From Desulfobulbaceae bacterium (GTDB taxonomy: Bacteria > Desulfobacterota > Desulfobulbia > Desulfobulbales > Desulfocapsaceae), in contig JAGXHG010000004.1 of the NCBI GenBank assembly GCA_024636345.1, positions 62,001-126,000 on the forward strand: a DNA stretch of 64,000 bases, in the 5' to 3' direction. Below are positions 9,227 through 17,688 of the stretch, in pieces. The notes below the pieces were generated by a model. It had not been told where the DNA came from and searched no databases. It saw only the letters and a list, made by a program, of their open reading frames with translations. The stretch's first letter is position 1, and each line of letters starts with the position of its first letter. Both the position numbers and the translations under genes were made by a program.

Positions 9227-10162
9227 TTATCGTGCTGCCTTGATGAAACAACTCCTGATCAGTTCGTAATGATTGCTGTGGCTGCGGATCTTCCACCAGA
9301 CATGATCACGCTGTATCAGCTGCCAGCCGGGAGAGAGTCCTTCCTGGCCATGGCACAGAATGGCCCGGATATTATCCAGCCCCTTACCGGCATAAGGGCC
9401 ATCCTCCTTGCCCCCCAGCCACTGATCAATCTCTGCCGCCTCGGTGGACCAGGAAAAGGGATCTGAAAGGAGCAGCTGGCTTCCCGAGGTGGCCGCAACC
9501 CGGTTGATTTCCTGGAGATGTACGTAGGGTTCGGGAAGTTTGTCGACCAGATTGAGAGAGGCGACAGAACTTGCCGTATGCGCGGCAAAAGGAAGACGCT
9601 GGGCATCGGCGACGATAAACTCCACGCGCTCCGGCCGCCACTGGGCGGGACGGCGAATAACCACCTCCCGTCCCAGCAGGCCTTCGTCCTTGAGGGTAAA
9701 GCGCAGCTCGCCCTCAAGCATGAAGCGGCGGGCCGTTTTGACAAAGGCCAGCGATTTATCAACACCAACGGCCAGATCGCATTTACCGCTCATCTCAAAG
9801 GTGAAGCGGCCGACGGCTCCGCCCAGATCCAGGGCCATCCCGGTATGGGGTTCCATGAGTCCGACCCACTGTTGATAGGCATCAGTGGCCTGCTCATCAT
9901 CGAGCAGGTCGCCATAATGACTCCACAGATAGGAGGAAACCACTTCCTCCTGCTCATACCTGTTGGCTTGGTAGTCATCTTGCCGGCCAGGATCGAGAAA
10001 GGCGATTCCCTGCCGGATGGGAAAACGGCTGTCGCAATGTTGACAGATCAAAGCGCCATCAACAATATCATCAACCTCAGCCGACCTGATATCCAATTGC
10101 AGGGCATGTTCCCGGGGCAGACAGGCGGGACAGATCAGCCTGCTGGCCAGTTGCTTTTTCAT
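9227..10162 (-). CDS. SAM-dependent methyltransferase with N-terminal Trm112-like zinc ribbon
   Basis: 311 residues from the ATG at 10162. I prefer this start because the next upstream ATG (10222) adds 20 residues before the zinc ribbon. C11, C14, C40 and C43 form a Trm112-type zinc site, and the class I methyltransferase motif I is ALDLGGAVGRFTFEM (about 118-132). Helices around HLQEINRVA match the C-terminal half of this fold. The methyl acceptor is unknown. The stop is 12 bp before the molybdopterin enzyme start, so the pair is probably one operon; a role in maturation or substrate handling for that enzyme is inference only. Confidence 0.75.
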   Translation of the reverse strand: MKKQLASRLICPACLPREHALQLDIRSAEVDDIVDGALICQHCDSRFPIRQGIAFLDPGRQDDYQANRYEQEEVVSSYLWSHYGDLLDDEQATDAYQQWVGLMEPHTGMALDLGGAVGRFTFEMSGKCDLAVGVDKSLAFVKTARRFMLEGELRFTLKDEGLLGREVVIRRPAQWRPERVEFIVADAQRLPFAAHTASSVASLNLVDKLPEPYVHLQEINRVAATSGSQLLLSDPFSWSTEAAEIDQWLGGKEDGPYAGKGLDNIRAILCHGQEGLSPGWQLIQRDHVWWKIRSHSNHYELIRSCFIKAAR

Positions 10163-10267
10163 GAATGATTCCCGTTTGTTCCCTAAAGACAACCAAGGGG
10201 TACGGCCATGCCAAAGTTGCAACAGGACCTTTTTGTTTTTAAAAATGAAAGCTGACTGCTACGCTCA

Positions 10268-10361
10268 ACAAATCGCCACCAGATCCAGATCATATCCTGT
10301 CCGGCCCGGGCTATCAAGTTTTTCCGTTATACTTTGGAACTTATTCACGGCCTGTTCGCTC
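10268..10361 (-). pseudogene. Chimeric relic: FKBP 3' end joined to a chemoreceptor fragment
   Basis: 10270-10305 matches the 3' end of the FKBP gene (10590-10632) with an 8-nt deletion. 10309-10361 matches 11750-11802 inside the chemoreceptor gene at about 86 percent. Both pieces keep the orientation of their parents. This looks like the remnant of a duplicated FKBP-chemoreceptor segment that lost about 1.1 kb internally. No reading frame survives. Confidence 0.6.
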
Positions 10362-10369
10362 AACGTAAA

Positions 10370-10414
10370 AAGCGGAAATTATGTCCGCCCTAAGGGTGAA
10401 CATAATTTCCGCTT
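10370..10414. repeat. 45-bp hairpin with perfect 15-bp arms
   Basis: The arms 10370-10384 (AAGCGGAAATTATGT) and 10400-10414 are perfect inverted repeats. The 15-nt spacer itself nearly pairs (CGCCC/GGGTG around TAA), so the whole site folds as one long stem. The two-fold symmetry around a short core resembles tyrosine-recombinase core or end sites, but no recombinase gene is near. The rest of the 10163-10582 gap holds the chimeric relic just to the left and a small GGTGG/CCACC hairpin near 10510. Confidence 0.65.
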
Positions 10415-10582
10415 ATTGTTATAAAGATCCAGCAATATGGAAAACTGAAATTACGATTAACTCTCAGCCTTCCGTTGTTTGTCCCCATGCAGAGGCACAA
10501 CGTTGTAGGTGGTCTTCCACCAAGAGCAGAAGATCAAACGCAATGCTGAGTGCTCATACTAATGAATGGCCAGCCACTCTTT

Positions 10583-11011
10583 TCAAGCAATAGCTACCAG
10601 CTCCAGATCAAAGATCAGATCCTGTCCGGCCAATGGCGGATTGGCATCAAGATAGATATGGGTATCATTGATCTCTCTTACGAGCATTATCATTATCTCA
10701 CCGTTAGCCCCACCCACTTCCAGCTTCTGACCGACTTCAGGATTTAAGTCCGGCGGCACCTGCTCAATGGGCACCTCCATGACCATGTTCGGGTCATGGG
10801 CGCCATAGGCCTTATCCACCGGAATGGCAACCGTCTTTTTATCGCCCAACCCCATCCCGACCAGGGCCTCATCAAAACCCTGAATCACGTGACCGCTTCC
10901 CAGCACAACCTCAAGAGGCTCCCGCCCATCCGAGGAGTCAAAGACTGTCCCGTCAGCAAGTTTACCCGTGTAATTCACCTTTACCTTATTTCCTTTCTTT
11001 GCCTGCGTCAT
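10583..11011 (-). CDS. FKBP-type peptidyl-prolyl cis-trans isomerase (SlyD-like)
   Basis: 142 residues from the ATG at 11011, chosen because GGAG sits 5-6 nt upstream; an ATG 15 nt earlier lacks such a site. The FKBP core reads VKVNYTGKLADGTVFDSS (about 10-27). GSGHVIQGFDEALVGMGLGDKK then leads into the insert-in-flap domain (AYGAHDPNMVMEVPIEQVP) that marks SlyD-type enzymes. The His-rich metal-binding tail of E. coli SlyD is absent; the protein ends at FDLELVAIA. It acts as a cytoplasmic foldase/chaperone. It appears to be monocistronic. Confidence 0.9.
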   Translation of the reverse strand: MTQAKKGNKVKVNYTGKLADGTVFDSSDGREPLEVVLGSGHVIQGFDEALVGMGLGDKKTVAIPVDKAYGAHDPNMVMEVPIEQVPPDLNPEVGQKLEVGGANGEIMIMLVREINDTHIYLDANPPLAGQDLIFDLELVAIA

Positions 11012-11192
11012 ATCCACTCCATTCATGATATTTCAGACCCGAAGGCCCTTTCTGATTTCCATTCAACCGAAGCATTATAACACATATTGCCTATAAATGG
11101 TAGCCGAGGCTGTAACTCCTCTGTTTACTACTAATGGATCCAGATTTACAGGGTCATCCTTGCTCGCAAAACAAAAGGAGATAAAGCAAACG

Positions 11193-12857
11193 TTATATTT
11201 TAAATCTCGCCACAGTCTCCTGGAGTTCCTTGGCAAGGGCATTCAACTGCTCGGCATTGAGGTGAAGCTGTGAGCTGCTTTCAGCCATCTCCCCAGCAGT
11301 CTGAGTGACAGAGACGATATCCTGAGCGATCCTCTCGGCCCCGACAGAACTCTCGGCTACGTTCTGGGTGACCTCCTGAATCCCCTGAGAGGCCTGATTG
11401 ATGTTGTCGGCAATCTCATGCGTGGTGACTGATTGTTCCTCAACTGCGGTGGCAATGATGGCGACCATGGAGTTGACCTCGGCTATCACCGTAGAAATTC
11501 CCTCAATCTCCACCACGGTCCCGGCGGTGGAAGACTGAATCCCCTCAATCCGTTGCTTGATCTCCAGGGTGGCCATGGCGGTCTGCTTGGCCAGCTCCTT
11601 GATCTCGTTGGCCACCACAGCAAAACCCTTACCAGCCTCACCGGCTCTGGCCGCCTCAATGGTGGCATTCAAGGCCAGGAGGTTAGTCTGCTCGGAGATT
11701 TCGGTGATGGTCTCAGTGACCTTACCAATCTCGGAGGCCGCCCGTCCCAGGCTATCGAGTTTTTCAGTTGCACTTTGGGACTTATGCACGGCCTGTTCAC
11801 TGATGTCTCGGGTCTTCTCCGTAGTCCTGGCGATTTCGCTGACAGTGGCGGTCATCTCTTCGGTGGCTGCGGCCACCATGCTCACGTTGGTAGCCGCCTG
11901 CTCAGTGGCGGCAGCCACCGAATTCATATTGGCGCTCATGGATTCTGCATCCTCGGCTACCGTATTGGATTTCTTCAAGGCTTCTTGGGCCCCGCCTGCC
12001 ATCTGCTCGGCGATGGTCGACAGGCCGGACGCCGAAGAGCGTATATGCTCATTGCTGACCACAAGTCCCTGCAGGGTGGAGCGCAACTGCCCATGCATCA
12101 GGGAGAGCTGAGCGCCAATCTCTCCCATTTCATCATCACTGGAAACTTTCAGGGTGGTCGTGAGATCCCCATTAGCCATGGCACCAACAAAGGAGAGAAT
12201 GGCTGTGACATTTTTTTTGATGCCGCGGGTAATAAAAACTATGATTCCAATGACAATGAGAATAATCAGTGTGTTGATCATTCCGGTCACCATCTGAGCC
12301 CGGTCAAGGGTGGTGGAAATGTCCCCCATGTTGGCCTCCAGTTCCTTGACCTGATGAGTCACAAGGACACCAATGGCCTTGGTGATTTTGGTGGCCACCG
12401 GATCGAATTCAGCCATGATGACATTGCCGGCAGTCGGCCCTTCGCTGACATATACCGCAGCCAACTTCTTACCCATCACATAAAATTCTTCAAAGTCCTT
12501 TTTAAGCTCTTCCAGGAGATCGAGGGCCTCCCGGTCATTCCTGGCAGAAAACAACTGATGGAATTCTTCATACTCCTTCATGAAGATATCAGCGTTAACC
12601 TGAGCCTGCTCATAACCATCAGCAAACCCCTCGGCCGCCCGAGTCGCCGAGATGTCGGTCAGCCATTGTTGAACCTGAATGATCGCAATCTGCATTTCCT
12701 TGGCCTTGAGGGCAAAGACGACCGATTCATTCGTGCTTTTATCAGCAATGACTTTAACTTGCTTGTTATAGTACCAGCTTACACAGGTCGACAAAAGGAT
12801 CAAAACAGTGGAACAAACCAAAATAACACCAAGCTTTTTGCCGATTGTCATTCGCAT
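11193..12857 (-). CDS. Methyl-accepting chemotaxis protein
   Basis: 554 residues: TM1 (about 9-28), a mainly helical periplasmic sensor domain (about 30-185), TM2 (LIILIVIGIIVFITR, about 193-210), a HAMP domain, and a long coiled-coil signalling domain. The hairpin tip EISEQTNLLALNATIEAARAGEAGKGFAVVANEIKELA is split here as EISEQTNLLALNATIEAAR followed by AGEAGKGFAVVA and is nearly invariant in the family. No C-terminal NWETF-type CheR tether is present. No che genes are adjacent. A piece of this gene recurs at 10309-10361. The sensed ligand is unknown. Confidence 0.95.
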   Translation of the reverse strand: MRMTIGKKLGVILVCSTVLILLSTCVSWYYNKQVKVIADKSTNESVVFALKAKEMQIAIIQVQQWLTDISATRAAEGFADGYEQAQVNADIFMKEYEEFHQLFSARNDREALDLLEELKKDFEEFYVMGKKLAAVYVSEGPTAGNVIMAEFDPVATKITKAIGVLVTHQVKELEANMGDISTTLDRAQMVTGMINTLIILIVIGIIVFITRGIKKNVTAILSFVGAMANGDLTTTLKVSSDDEMGEIGAQLSLMHGQLRSTLQGLVVSNEHIRSSASGLSTIAEQMAGGAQEALKKSNTVAEDAESMSANMNSVAAATEQAATNVSMVAAATEEMTATVSEIARTTEKTRDISEQAVHKSQSATEKLDSLGRAASEIGKVTETITEISEQTNLLALNATIEAARAGEAGKGFAVVANEIKELAKQTAMATLEIKQRIEGIQSSTAGTVVEIEGISTVIAEVNSMVAIIATAVEEQSVTTHEIADNINQASQGIQEVTQNVAESSVGAERIAQDIVSVTQTAGEMAESSSQLHLNAEQLNALAKELQETVARFKI

Positions 12858-13117
12858 AGAATCTCTTTTTTTGAAAAATGATTTTGGCGTAAAAAGCCAA
12901 TTGTTGCCACCGGATTGTCCCGCGAAAAGGAATGATTAAAGAATACGCGCAAGCGCTATTTTTTATTTTAACACAAAAACCAAGCATAAACAAGAATACT
13001 AATCAAAAAATAATATAATAAAAGTTATTATGAGAATATGAGAAAAATAACCAACAGTGGACAGAGCAGCGTCAACCTTACCCGAGACCAGAGAAATAGA
13101 AAAAGGGGTAATTCGTC

Positions 13118-13147
13118 TGAGAATACGCTCCTGGGAGCGTATTCTCA
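13118..13147. repeat. Stem-loop with 14-bp arms downstream of the shikimate kinase gene
   Basis: The arms 13118-13131 (TGAGAATACGCTCC) and 13134-13147 are exact inverted repeats separated by TG. The site follows the aroK stop (13161) on the minus strand. It may end transcription, but a U-tract is not immediate (CCCCTTTTT comes about 15 nt later). The rest of 12858-13117 is AT-rich upstream sequence of the chemoreceptor gene with no gene that I can support. Confidence 0.5.
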
Positions 13148-13160
13148 CTTCCAACACAAC

Positions 13161-13682
13161 TCAGCCAACCTCGACAATGGCAGCACAGATCTCCGAAATG
13201 GTCATCTCGGAGCACGCTATCCTGATATCCGCGTACCGGTGATACAGCGGCTGGCGCTCGGCAAACAACTGGGCAAAGCTCTGGCCCTCCTCCCGCGCCA
13301 GACCCCGGGTCGCCACATCCCCCACCCTGGCTTCCAGGACTACCAGCGGCACATCAAGAAAAACCACCAGACCACTCTGCCGCAGGTGCTTCATGCCGGC
13401 CGCACCATAGATCGCACTGCCGCCGGTGGCAATCACATGGCGCTGGAGGTCAAGACCAAGGATAATCCTTTCCTCCAGCAGGCGAAACCAGGCCGCACCG
13501 TGGCAATCCACAAGATCCTGCAGAGACTGCTGCTGATCGGCCTCAATGAGATCATCCACATCGACAAACCCATAGGACAGCATCTGCGCCAGCAGGGGGC
13601 CGACCGTACTTTTCCCAGCACCGGCCATCCCGATCAAAACAAGATTCGTTTTTTGTGCAGACATGATATGATACCCACTCAT
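13161..13682 (-). CDS. aroK: Shikimate kinase
   Basis: 173 residues. It phosphorylates shikimate with ATP in the chorismate pathway in the cytoplasm. The Walker A motif is GMAGAGKST (about 18-26). FVDVDDLIEADQ matches the shikimate-binding Asp strand (usual D-x-D), IATGGSAIYG matches the GGG/TGGG substrate loop, and the lid region is RGLAREEGQSFAQLFAERQPLYHRYAD. An alternative ATG six codons in (MSAQKTN, 13664) is equally plausible. It diverges from arfB with 42 bp between starts, so the promoters must overlap. The usual binding residues are slightly diverged, so a related small kinase is possible. Confidence 0.8.
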   Translation of the reverse strand: MSGYHIMSAQKTNLVLIGMAGAGKSTVGPLLAQMLSYGFVDVDDLIEADQQQSLQDLVDCHGAAWFRLLEERIILGLDLQRHVIATGGSAIYGAAGMKHLRQSGLVVFLDVPLVVLEARVGDVATRGLAREEGQSFAQLFAERQPLYHRYADIRIACSEMTISEICAAIVEVG

Positions 13683-13724
13683 TCAGATAATAAGAAAATC
13701 TAACAGACGCAAAAACAACTCGCC

Positions 13725-14135
13725 ATGTTTCACATAACAAGCACCATAAGCATTCCCGATGATGAAATCGAGATGCATTTTATCCGGGCCAGCGGGGCCG
13801 GGGGCCAGAATGTTAACAAGGTCGCAAGCGCCGTTCATCTTCGTTTTGACATCCGCAACTCTTCCCTGCCCGACACCTGTAAGGAACGGTTGCTGGCGCT
13901 CGGGGATCAGCGCGTGACCCAGGACGGGGTTATCATCATCAAGGCCCAGACATACCGGACGCAGGAAAAAAACAAGGAAGACGCGCTGCGCAGGCTCTGC
14001 CAGATCATCACGGATGCCATGGTAGTAGCCAAAAATCGCCGCCCCACCCGGCCCGGGAAAAATGCCAAAAAGAAACGGACCGACAAAAAAAAGCAACGGG
14101 GGGCAACCAAGGCCCTGCGCAAGAAAGTATCTTGA
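13725..14135 (+). CDS. arfB: Alternative ribosome-rescue factor / peptidyl-tRNA hydrolase
   Basis: 136 residues. It hydrolyses peptidyl-tRNA on stalled ribosomes. The catalytic GGQ is at about 27-29 in RASGAGGQNVNKVASAVHLRF. The C-terminus is a long basic tail (NRRPTRPGKNAKKKRTDKKK), which in ArfB/YaeJ inserts into the empty mRNA channel. The length matches the family and excludes full release factors. The gene is followed 25 bp later by the SprT-like gene, so both may be co-transcribed. Confidence 0.93.
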   Translation: MFHITSTISIPDDEIEMHFIRASGAGGQNVNKVASAVHLRFDIRNSSLPDTCKERLLALGDQRVTQDGVIIIKAQTYRTQEKNKEDALRRLCQIITDAMVVAKNRRPTRPGKNAKKKRTDKKKQRGATKALRKKVS

Positions 14136-14160
14136 CCTGCGGACCCGGAAAGAAACAATA

Positions 14161-15300
14161 ATGACGGATTTTTCACCCTATTACCCGCTTTGGGGCCGAC
14201 AATTACTGGCAGAATTCACCAACATCAACTGGCAGTACGGACTAAGGCTCAAGACCCCGGTCTTTGAGATCACCGAGACAGAAAGGCAGTATGGTTCCTG
14301 GCAGTCCGCAACCAGGGTCATCCGCATCAGCACGCGGCTGATCACCGGCCACTCCTGGGATATCACCTGTCAGATTCTGAAACACGAGATGGCCCATCAG
14401 ATCTGCTCGGAGCTCTTTTTCGAGACCGATGCTGGTCATGGCCCCCTCTTCCAGAAAGCTTGCGACCTGCTTGGCCTGCCCGCACCCTTTCGTCACGCCT
14501 CAGGTGATCTGCCAAAAACCGGGGCCGCAGATCTTAGCGGAAACCAGCAGACAGAGAAAGGACGGCAGTTCATCCGCCGGATCGGCAAGCTCCTGGCCCT
14601 GGCAAGCTCGAATAATGAACACGAAGCAGCCATCGCCATGGAAAAGGCCAGCCAGTTGATGGCCCGGCATAATCTGCAACAGGTTCTGGAAGACGCACAA
14701 TCTGAATTCACCTCCCTGATTATCAACGGCCGTACCCGGCGGCTGGAGAGATGGCAGCACAAGATCTGCGCCATACTCCTACGCTTTTTTTATGTCAAGG
14801 TGGTCACCGCCAGCCTCTATGATCCGCTGCAGGATACCCACCACAAAACCATTGAGATCTTTGGCAGACAGGAAAATGTGGCCATAGCTGAGTACTGCTA
14901 TACCTTTCTGGCGGGGAAGCTTGCCTCCCTGTGGCAAGAGAACAGGGCCAAGACCTACGGCAAAGGGATCCGGGCCAGGAACAGTTATTATCTGGGACTA
15001 CTGCAGGGATTTCACGACAAGTTGCTGGCTCAGGAGGCGCTAACGGCGCGTACGATGCCGGAGAAGAGGGGAGCAGACAGGCTTGGTACTCCGGGCATGG
15101 CCGTTTTGATCCAAGGGGAAGTGAAGGCCTTAGACCAGTTTGTGGGGGTGCGCTTTCCCCGTTTGCGCCGGCGTTCCGGCACCAGGGCCATGATCTACCG
15201 GGACACCTATGAACTGGGGCGGACGGATGGCGGACAGATTGTCCTGCATAAGGGGGTTGCGGAGCAGAACAGCGAGCAGGGCTTGCTGCTTTCTCGGTAA
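14161..15300 (+). CDS. SprT-like zinc metallopeptidase with DUF2786 domain
   Basis: 379 residues from the ATG at 14161, with GGAAAG about 9 nt upstream; an earlier in-frame ATG lies inside arfB. A SprT-like metallopeptidase region (about 10-110) holds HEMAH at 75-79. A DUF2786 helix pair (IGKLLALASSNNEHEAAIAM, about 138-157) follows, then the associated C-terminal domain (about 190-300). Such proteins may act on DNA-protein crosslinks or in phage contexts; the function here is unknown. The C-terminal 70 residues are basic. Confidence 0.72.
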   Translation: MTDFSPYYPLWGRQLLAEFTNINWQYGLRLKTPVFEITETERQYGSWQSATRVIRISTRLITGHSWDITCQILKHEMAHQICSELFFETDAGHGPLFQKACDLLGLPAPFRHASGDLPKTGAADLSGNQQTEKGRQFIRRIGKLLALASSNNEHEAAIAMEKASQLMARHNLQQVLEDAQSEFTSLIINGRTRRLERWQHKICAILLRFFYVKVVTASLYDPLQDTHHKTIEIFGRQENVAIAEYCYTFLAGKLASLWQENRAKTYGKGIRARNSYYLGLLQGFHDKLLAQEALTARTMPEKRGADRLGTPGMAVLIQGEVKALDQFVGVRFPRLRRRSGTRAMIYRDTYELGRTDGGQIVLHKGVAEQNSEQGLLLSR

Positions 15301-15324
15301 CAGATAACTAAAGACAGAAAAGAA

Positions 15325-16251
15325 TCAGTCAAAGTCGGCAGGGGCAAAAGAAACCACCTCGCCCACGCTCTTCTTGCCCATGAGGAGCATGAGCAGACGA
15401 TCCACCCCCAGGGCAATCCCTGCCGCCCGATCAAGGCCGGCAAGCTCTTCCAGAAAACGCTCGGGCATCGATGAGCGCTGCCTGCGCTCATCATCCATGA
15501 GCTCCAGCTCCCGTTCAAAACGCTGTCGCTGCTCATGGCTGTCCGTGAGTTCGGAAAAGCCGTTTGCCAGTTCGATGCCATTGATATAGAACTCAAAGCG
15601 CTCGGCAAGGTGAGGAAATCCATCCTTGCGCCTGGCCAGGGAACCCAGTTCCACCGGGTAATCGTAGAGGAAGAGAGGCTTTTCCACCCCGAGATAGGGT
15701 TCCACATACTCGACCAGGATCTCATCAAAGGTATCATCAGCCATGGCCTGCTCAATGGAGACCGGACTGTAGCGGGCAAAGGCCTCATGCACCGACAGCC
15801 TCTCCCATGGCGGTTGCAGAGCAATAACCCGCTCGCCTGCCCGCAAACTTCCATTGGAGACAGCACAGAGATCCATTCCACTCAGATCAGCAAGCAAGGA
15901 GCCGAGCAGCGCCTCGCAATCCGCCATCAGATCCTCATAGTCGGCGTTTGTCCGATACCACTCCAGCATGGTGAATTCTTCCAGATGAAGCCGGCCGCGC
16001 TCACCCTTGCGGAAACAGTTGCAGAGCTGAAAGATCCGGCTGCAGCCCGAGGACAGAAGCCGCTTCATGCACAGCTCCGGGGAGGCCTGCAGGAACCAGC
16101 CCTCTGAGGCCAGAGGCTCGATATTCAATTCAGGGAGAAGCAAGGGCTGACGAATGGGGGTATCGACTTCGAGGAACTGCTGACGGACAAAAAAGGAACG
16201 GAGGGAATGAAAAAAGGCCGCGCGGAAACGCAGCCCATGAAGATCAAGCAT
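15325..16251 (-). CDS. epmA: EF-P lysine ligase EpmA (class II aminoacyl-tRNA synthetase-like, GenX/PoxA)
   Basis: 308 residues, lacking the anticodon-binding domain of LysRS. The class II motifs are visible: motif 2 FRKGERGRLHLEEFTMLEWY (about 81-100) and motif 3 GIALGVDRLLMLLMG (about 282-296), with the ELANGFSELTD substrate loop. It attaches (R)-beta-lysine or lysine to EF-P. It lies downstream of the efp gene on the same strand, separated by a hairpin repeat, which supports the pairing. The aminomutase gene epmB is not in this window. Confidence 0.9.
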   Translation of the reverse strand: MLDLHGLRFRAAFFHSLRSFFVRQQFLEVDTPIRQPLLLPELNIEPLASEGWFLQASPELCMKRLLSSGCSRIFQLCNCFRKGERGRLHLEEFTMLEWYRTNADYEDLMADCEALLGSLLADLSGMDLCAVSNGSLRAGERVIALQPPWERLSVHEAFARYSPVSIEQAMADDTFDEILVEYVEPYLGVEKPLFLYDYPVELGSLARRKDGFPHLAERFEFYINGIELANGFSELTDSHEQRQRFERELELMDDERRQRSSMPERFLEELAGLDRAAGIALGVDRLLMLLMGKKSVGEVVSFAPADFD

Positions 16252-16300
16252 GAATTTTACTCTTGATAGTTTCGTTCAAAGTGATCATGGGAATGGCTAA

Positions 16301-16410
16301 GCGAAAAGGCCCAAAGACAAGGCGCGGAAATCATTTGTCACTGCGGCGTACTTTTGGGTACGCCGCAGTGACAAATGATGCATCGCAACGCAGTATTTGG
16401 ACCTTTGCGC
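16301..16410. repeat. Long inverted repeat (22-bp perfect inner arms) between efp and epmA
   Basis: The inner arms 16330-16351 and 16358-16379 are perfect inverted repeats around a 6-nt TTTTGG loop. Outer arms near 16301-16315 (AAAGGCCCAAA) and 16396-16410 (TTTGGACCTTT) pair with one mismatch. The total is about 110 bp with no coding capacity. It looks like a MITE or palindromic repeat inserted between the two genes. In RNA it would form a very stable hairpin and could reduce epmA expression relative to efp. Confidence 0.7.
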
Positions 16411-16419
16411 GACGCCATT

Positions 16420-16983
16420 TTATTCTTTGACTCTCGTCACATAGGCCCCGGTGCGCGTATCGATCTGGATCTTGTCGCCTTCGTCAACAAAGGGCGGGAC
16501 CTGCAGGACATACCCCGTCTCCACCGTCACCGGTTTGCTGTCTGAACCAGAGGTATCGCCCTTGGCCCAGGGATCTGCCTTAGTCACCGCCAAATTGACA
16601 AACATGGGCAGACTGACATCGATGGGTCTGTCCTGAAAGAAGAGGACCTCCATATCCATATTATCAGTCATGTAATTGACATTGTCGCCAAGATGTTCCT
16701 TCTCAATGACAATCTGCTCAAAATTCTCGGTATCCATGAAATGATACTCAGTATCCTGACAATAGAGATACTGCATCTTCCGCTCTTCCAGCTCCGGCTT
16801 TTCAAACTTGTCATTGGAGCGATAGGTCTGGACCAGTTGGTTGCCGGTGATCATGTTTCGCATCTTGCAGCGATAGAGGGCCTGACCCTTTCCCGGCTTG
16901 GAGAACTCAAAATCGGTGACAATAAATGGCGCTCCATCAACCTGAACCTTCAATCCCTTGCGTAAATCTGCCGCGCTGTACAT
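16420..16983 (-). CDS. efp: Translation elongation factor P
   Basis: 187 residues, three beta-barrel domains. EF-P relieves ribosome stalling at polyproline. Domain I ends in the loop SKPGKGQALYR with Lys32, the residue modified by EpmA; domains II/III contain DTENFEQIVIEKEHLG and VTVETGYVLQVPPFVDEGDKIQIDTRTGAYVTR, the EF-P signature. The presence of epmA downstream on the same strand and a Lys (not Arg) at the tip both indicate the lysylation system. The 400 bp upstream (16984-17394) presumably hold its promoter, but I see no clear boxes. Confidence 0.96.
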   Translation of the reverse strand: MYSAADLRKGLKVQVDGAPFIVTDFEFSKPGKGQALYRCKMRNMITGNQLVQTYRSNDKFEKPELEERKMQYLYCQDTEYHFMDTENFEQIVIEKEHLGDNVNYMTDNMDMEVLFFQDRPIDVSLPMFVNLAVTKADPWAKGDTSGSDSKPVTVETGYVLQVPPFVDEGDKIQIDTRTGAYVTRVKE

Positions 16984-17394
16984 GCTATTCTCCCTGAATT
17001 CCGCCCTCTGGCTTGGAATATTGAATTAACCCTTGAATCAAATCTCAGACACATATTAAAAAAATAAACACTTAATATACCAGCACAACAGCATTTTACG
17101 CAACCGATAAAACTCTACCAGCATCCGATGGCAACAACAGCAGGTTGACAACCATTGTCCCCGGCTTTTCCGGGCCGGAACCTGTACGAACTGACCTCGC
17201 CGGCTTTATCCCGCATGGACTGAGTCAGTCCAGATACTTACCCCAAGAAATCTCAACATTTTTGGTTGAAAAAGTTGTTATTACCTGCTGCATCAAGTAT
17301 CACTCGAGAAGTTATGTGAATATACCAGACGAACTTAGCCTGCATGACATCCCATACCATTTAATTCAGGGACCAAACACCAGAGGAATCTCAC

Positions 17395-17545
17395 ATGCTC
17401 ATACTACACTCATTACTCAATGAACTTAAACAAGAATTTGCCCAGTCAAAAAAAGGTACGGAACGGAGCGCATGGTTCCAGACCCTGCTTACGATCATTC
17501 TGCCATCCACTTCACCCTGGGCGTCCAATCTACTACGATCGCTGG
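17395..17545 (+). pseudogene. 5' fragment of a DDE transposase gene
   Basis: A GAGGAA element precedes ATG 17395. The first 50 codons (LLNELKQEFAQSKKGTERSA, then ILPSTSPWASNLLRSL) resemble the N-termini of a widespread IS4-like transposase group. Similarity stops near 17545, but the frame stays open into the phosphatase gene. The insertion sequence is otherwise gone. Confidence 0.55.
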
Positions 17546-17688
17546 TCACAGCATGTGTATGTCATAACGTAGAAGGCAGGTTGTCGACGTGCTTGGCAGA
17601 GGAGGCTGTCCCCGCAAGACGACCCGGTCCAGGCACCCTCAGCCGACGATATTCAGCCAAATATTCCCTGCTACCGGATGTGATCTCA

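Noticed and set aside
11433-12881. 482-codon plus-strand open frame
   Set aside because: Antisense to the chemoreceptor; Gly/His/Leu-rich shadow without domains.
17145-17423. 92-codon plus-strand open frame
   Set aside because: No ribosome site or domain; it overlaps the transposase fragment in another frame.
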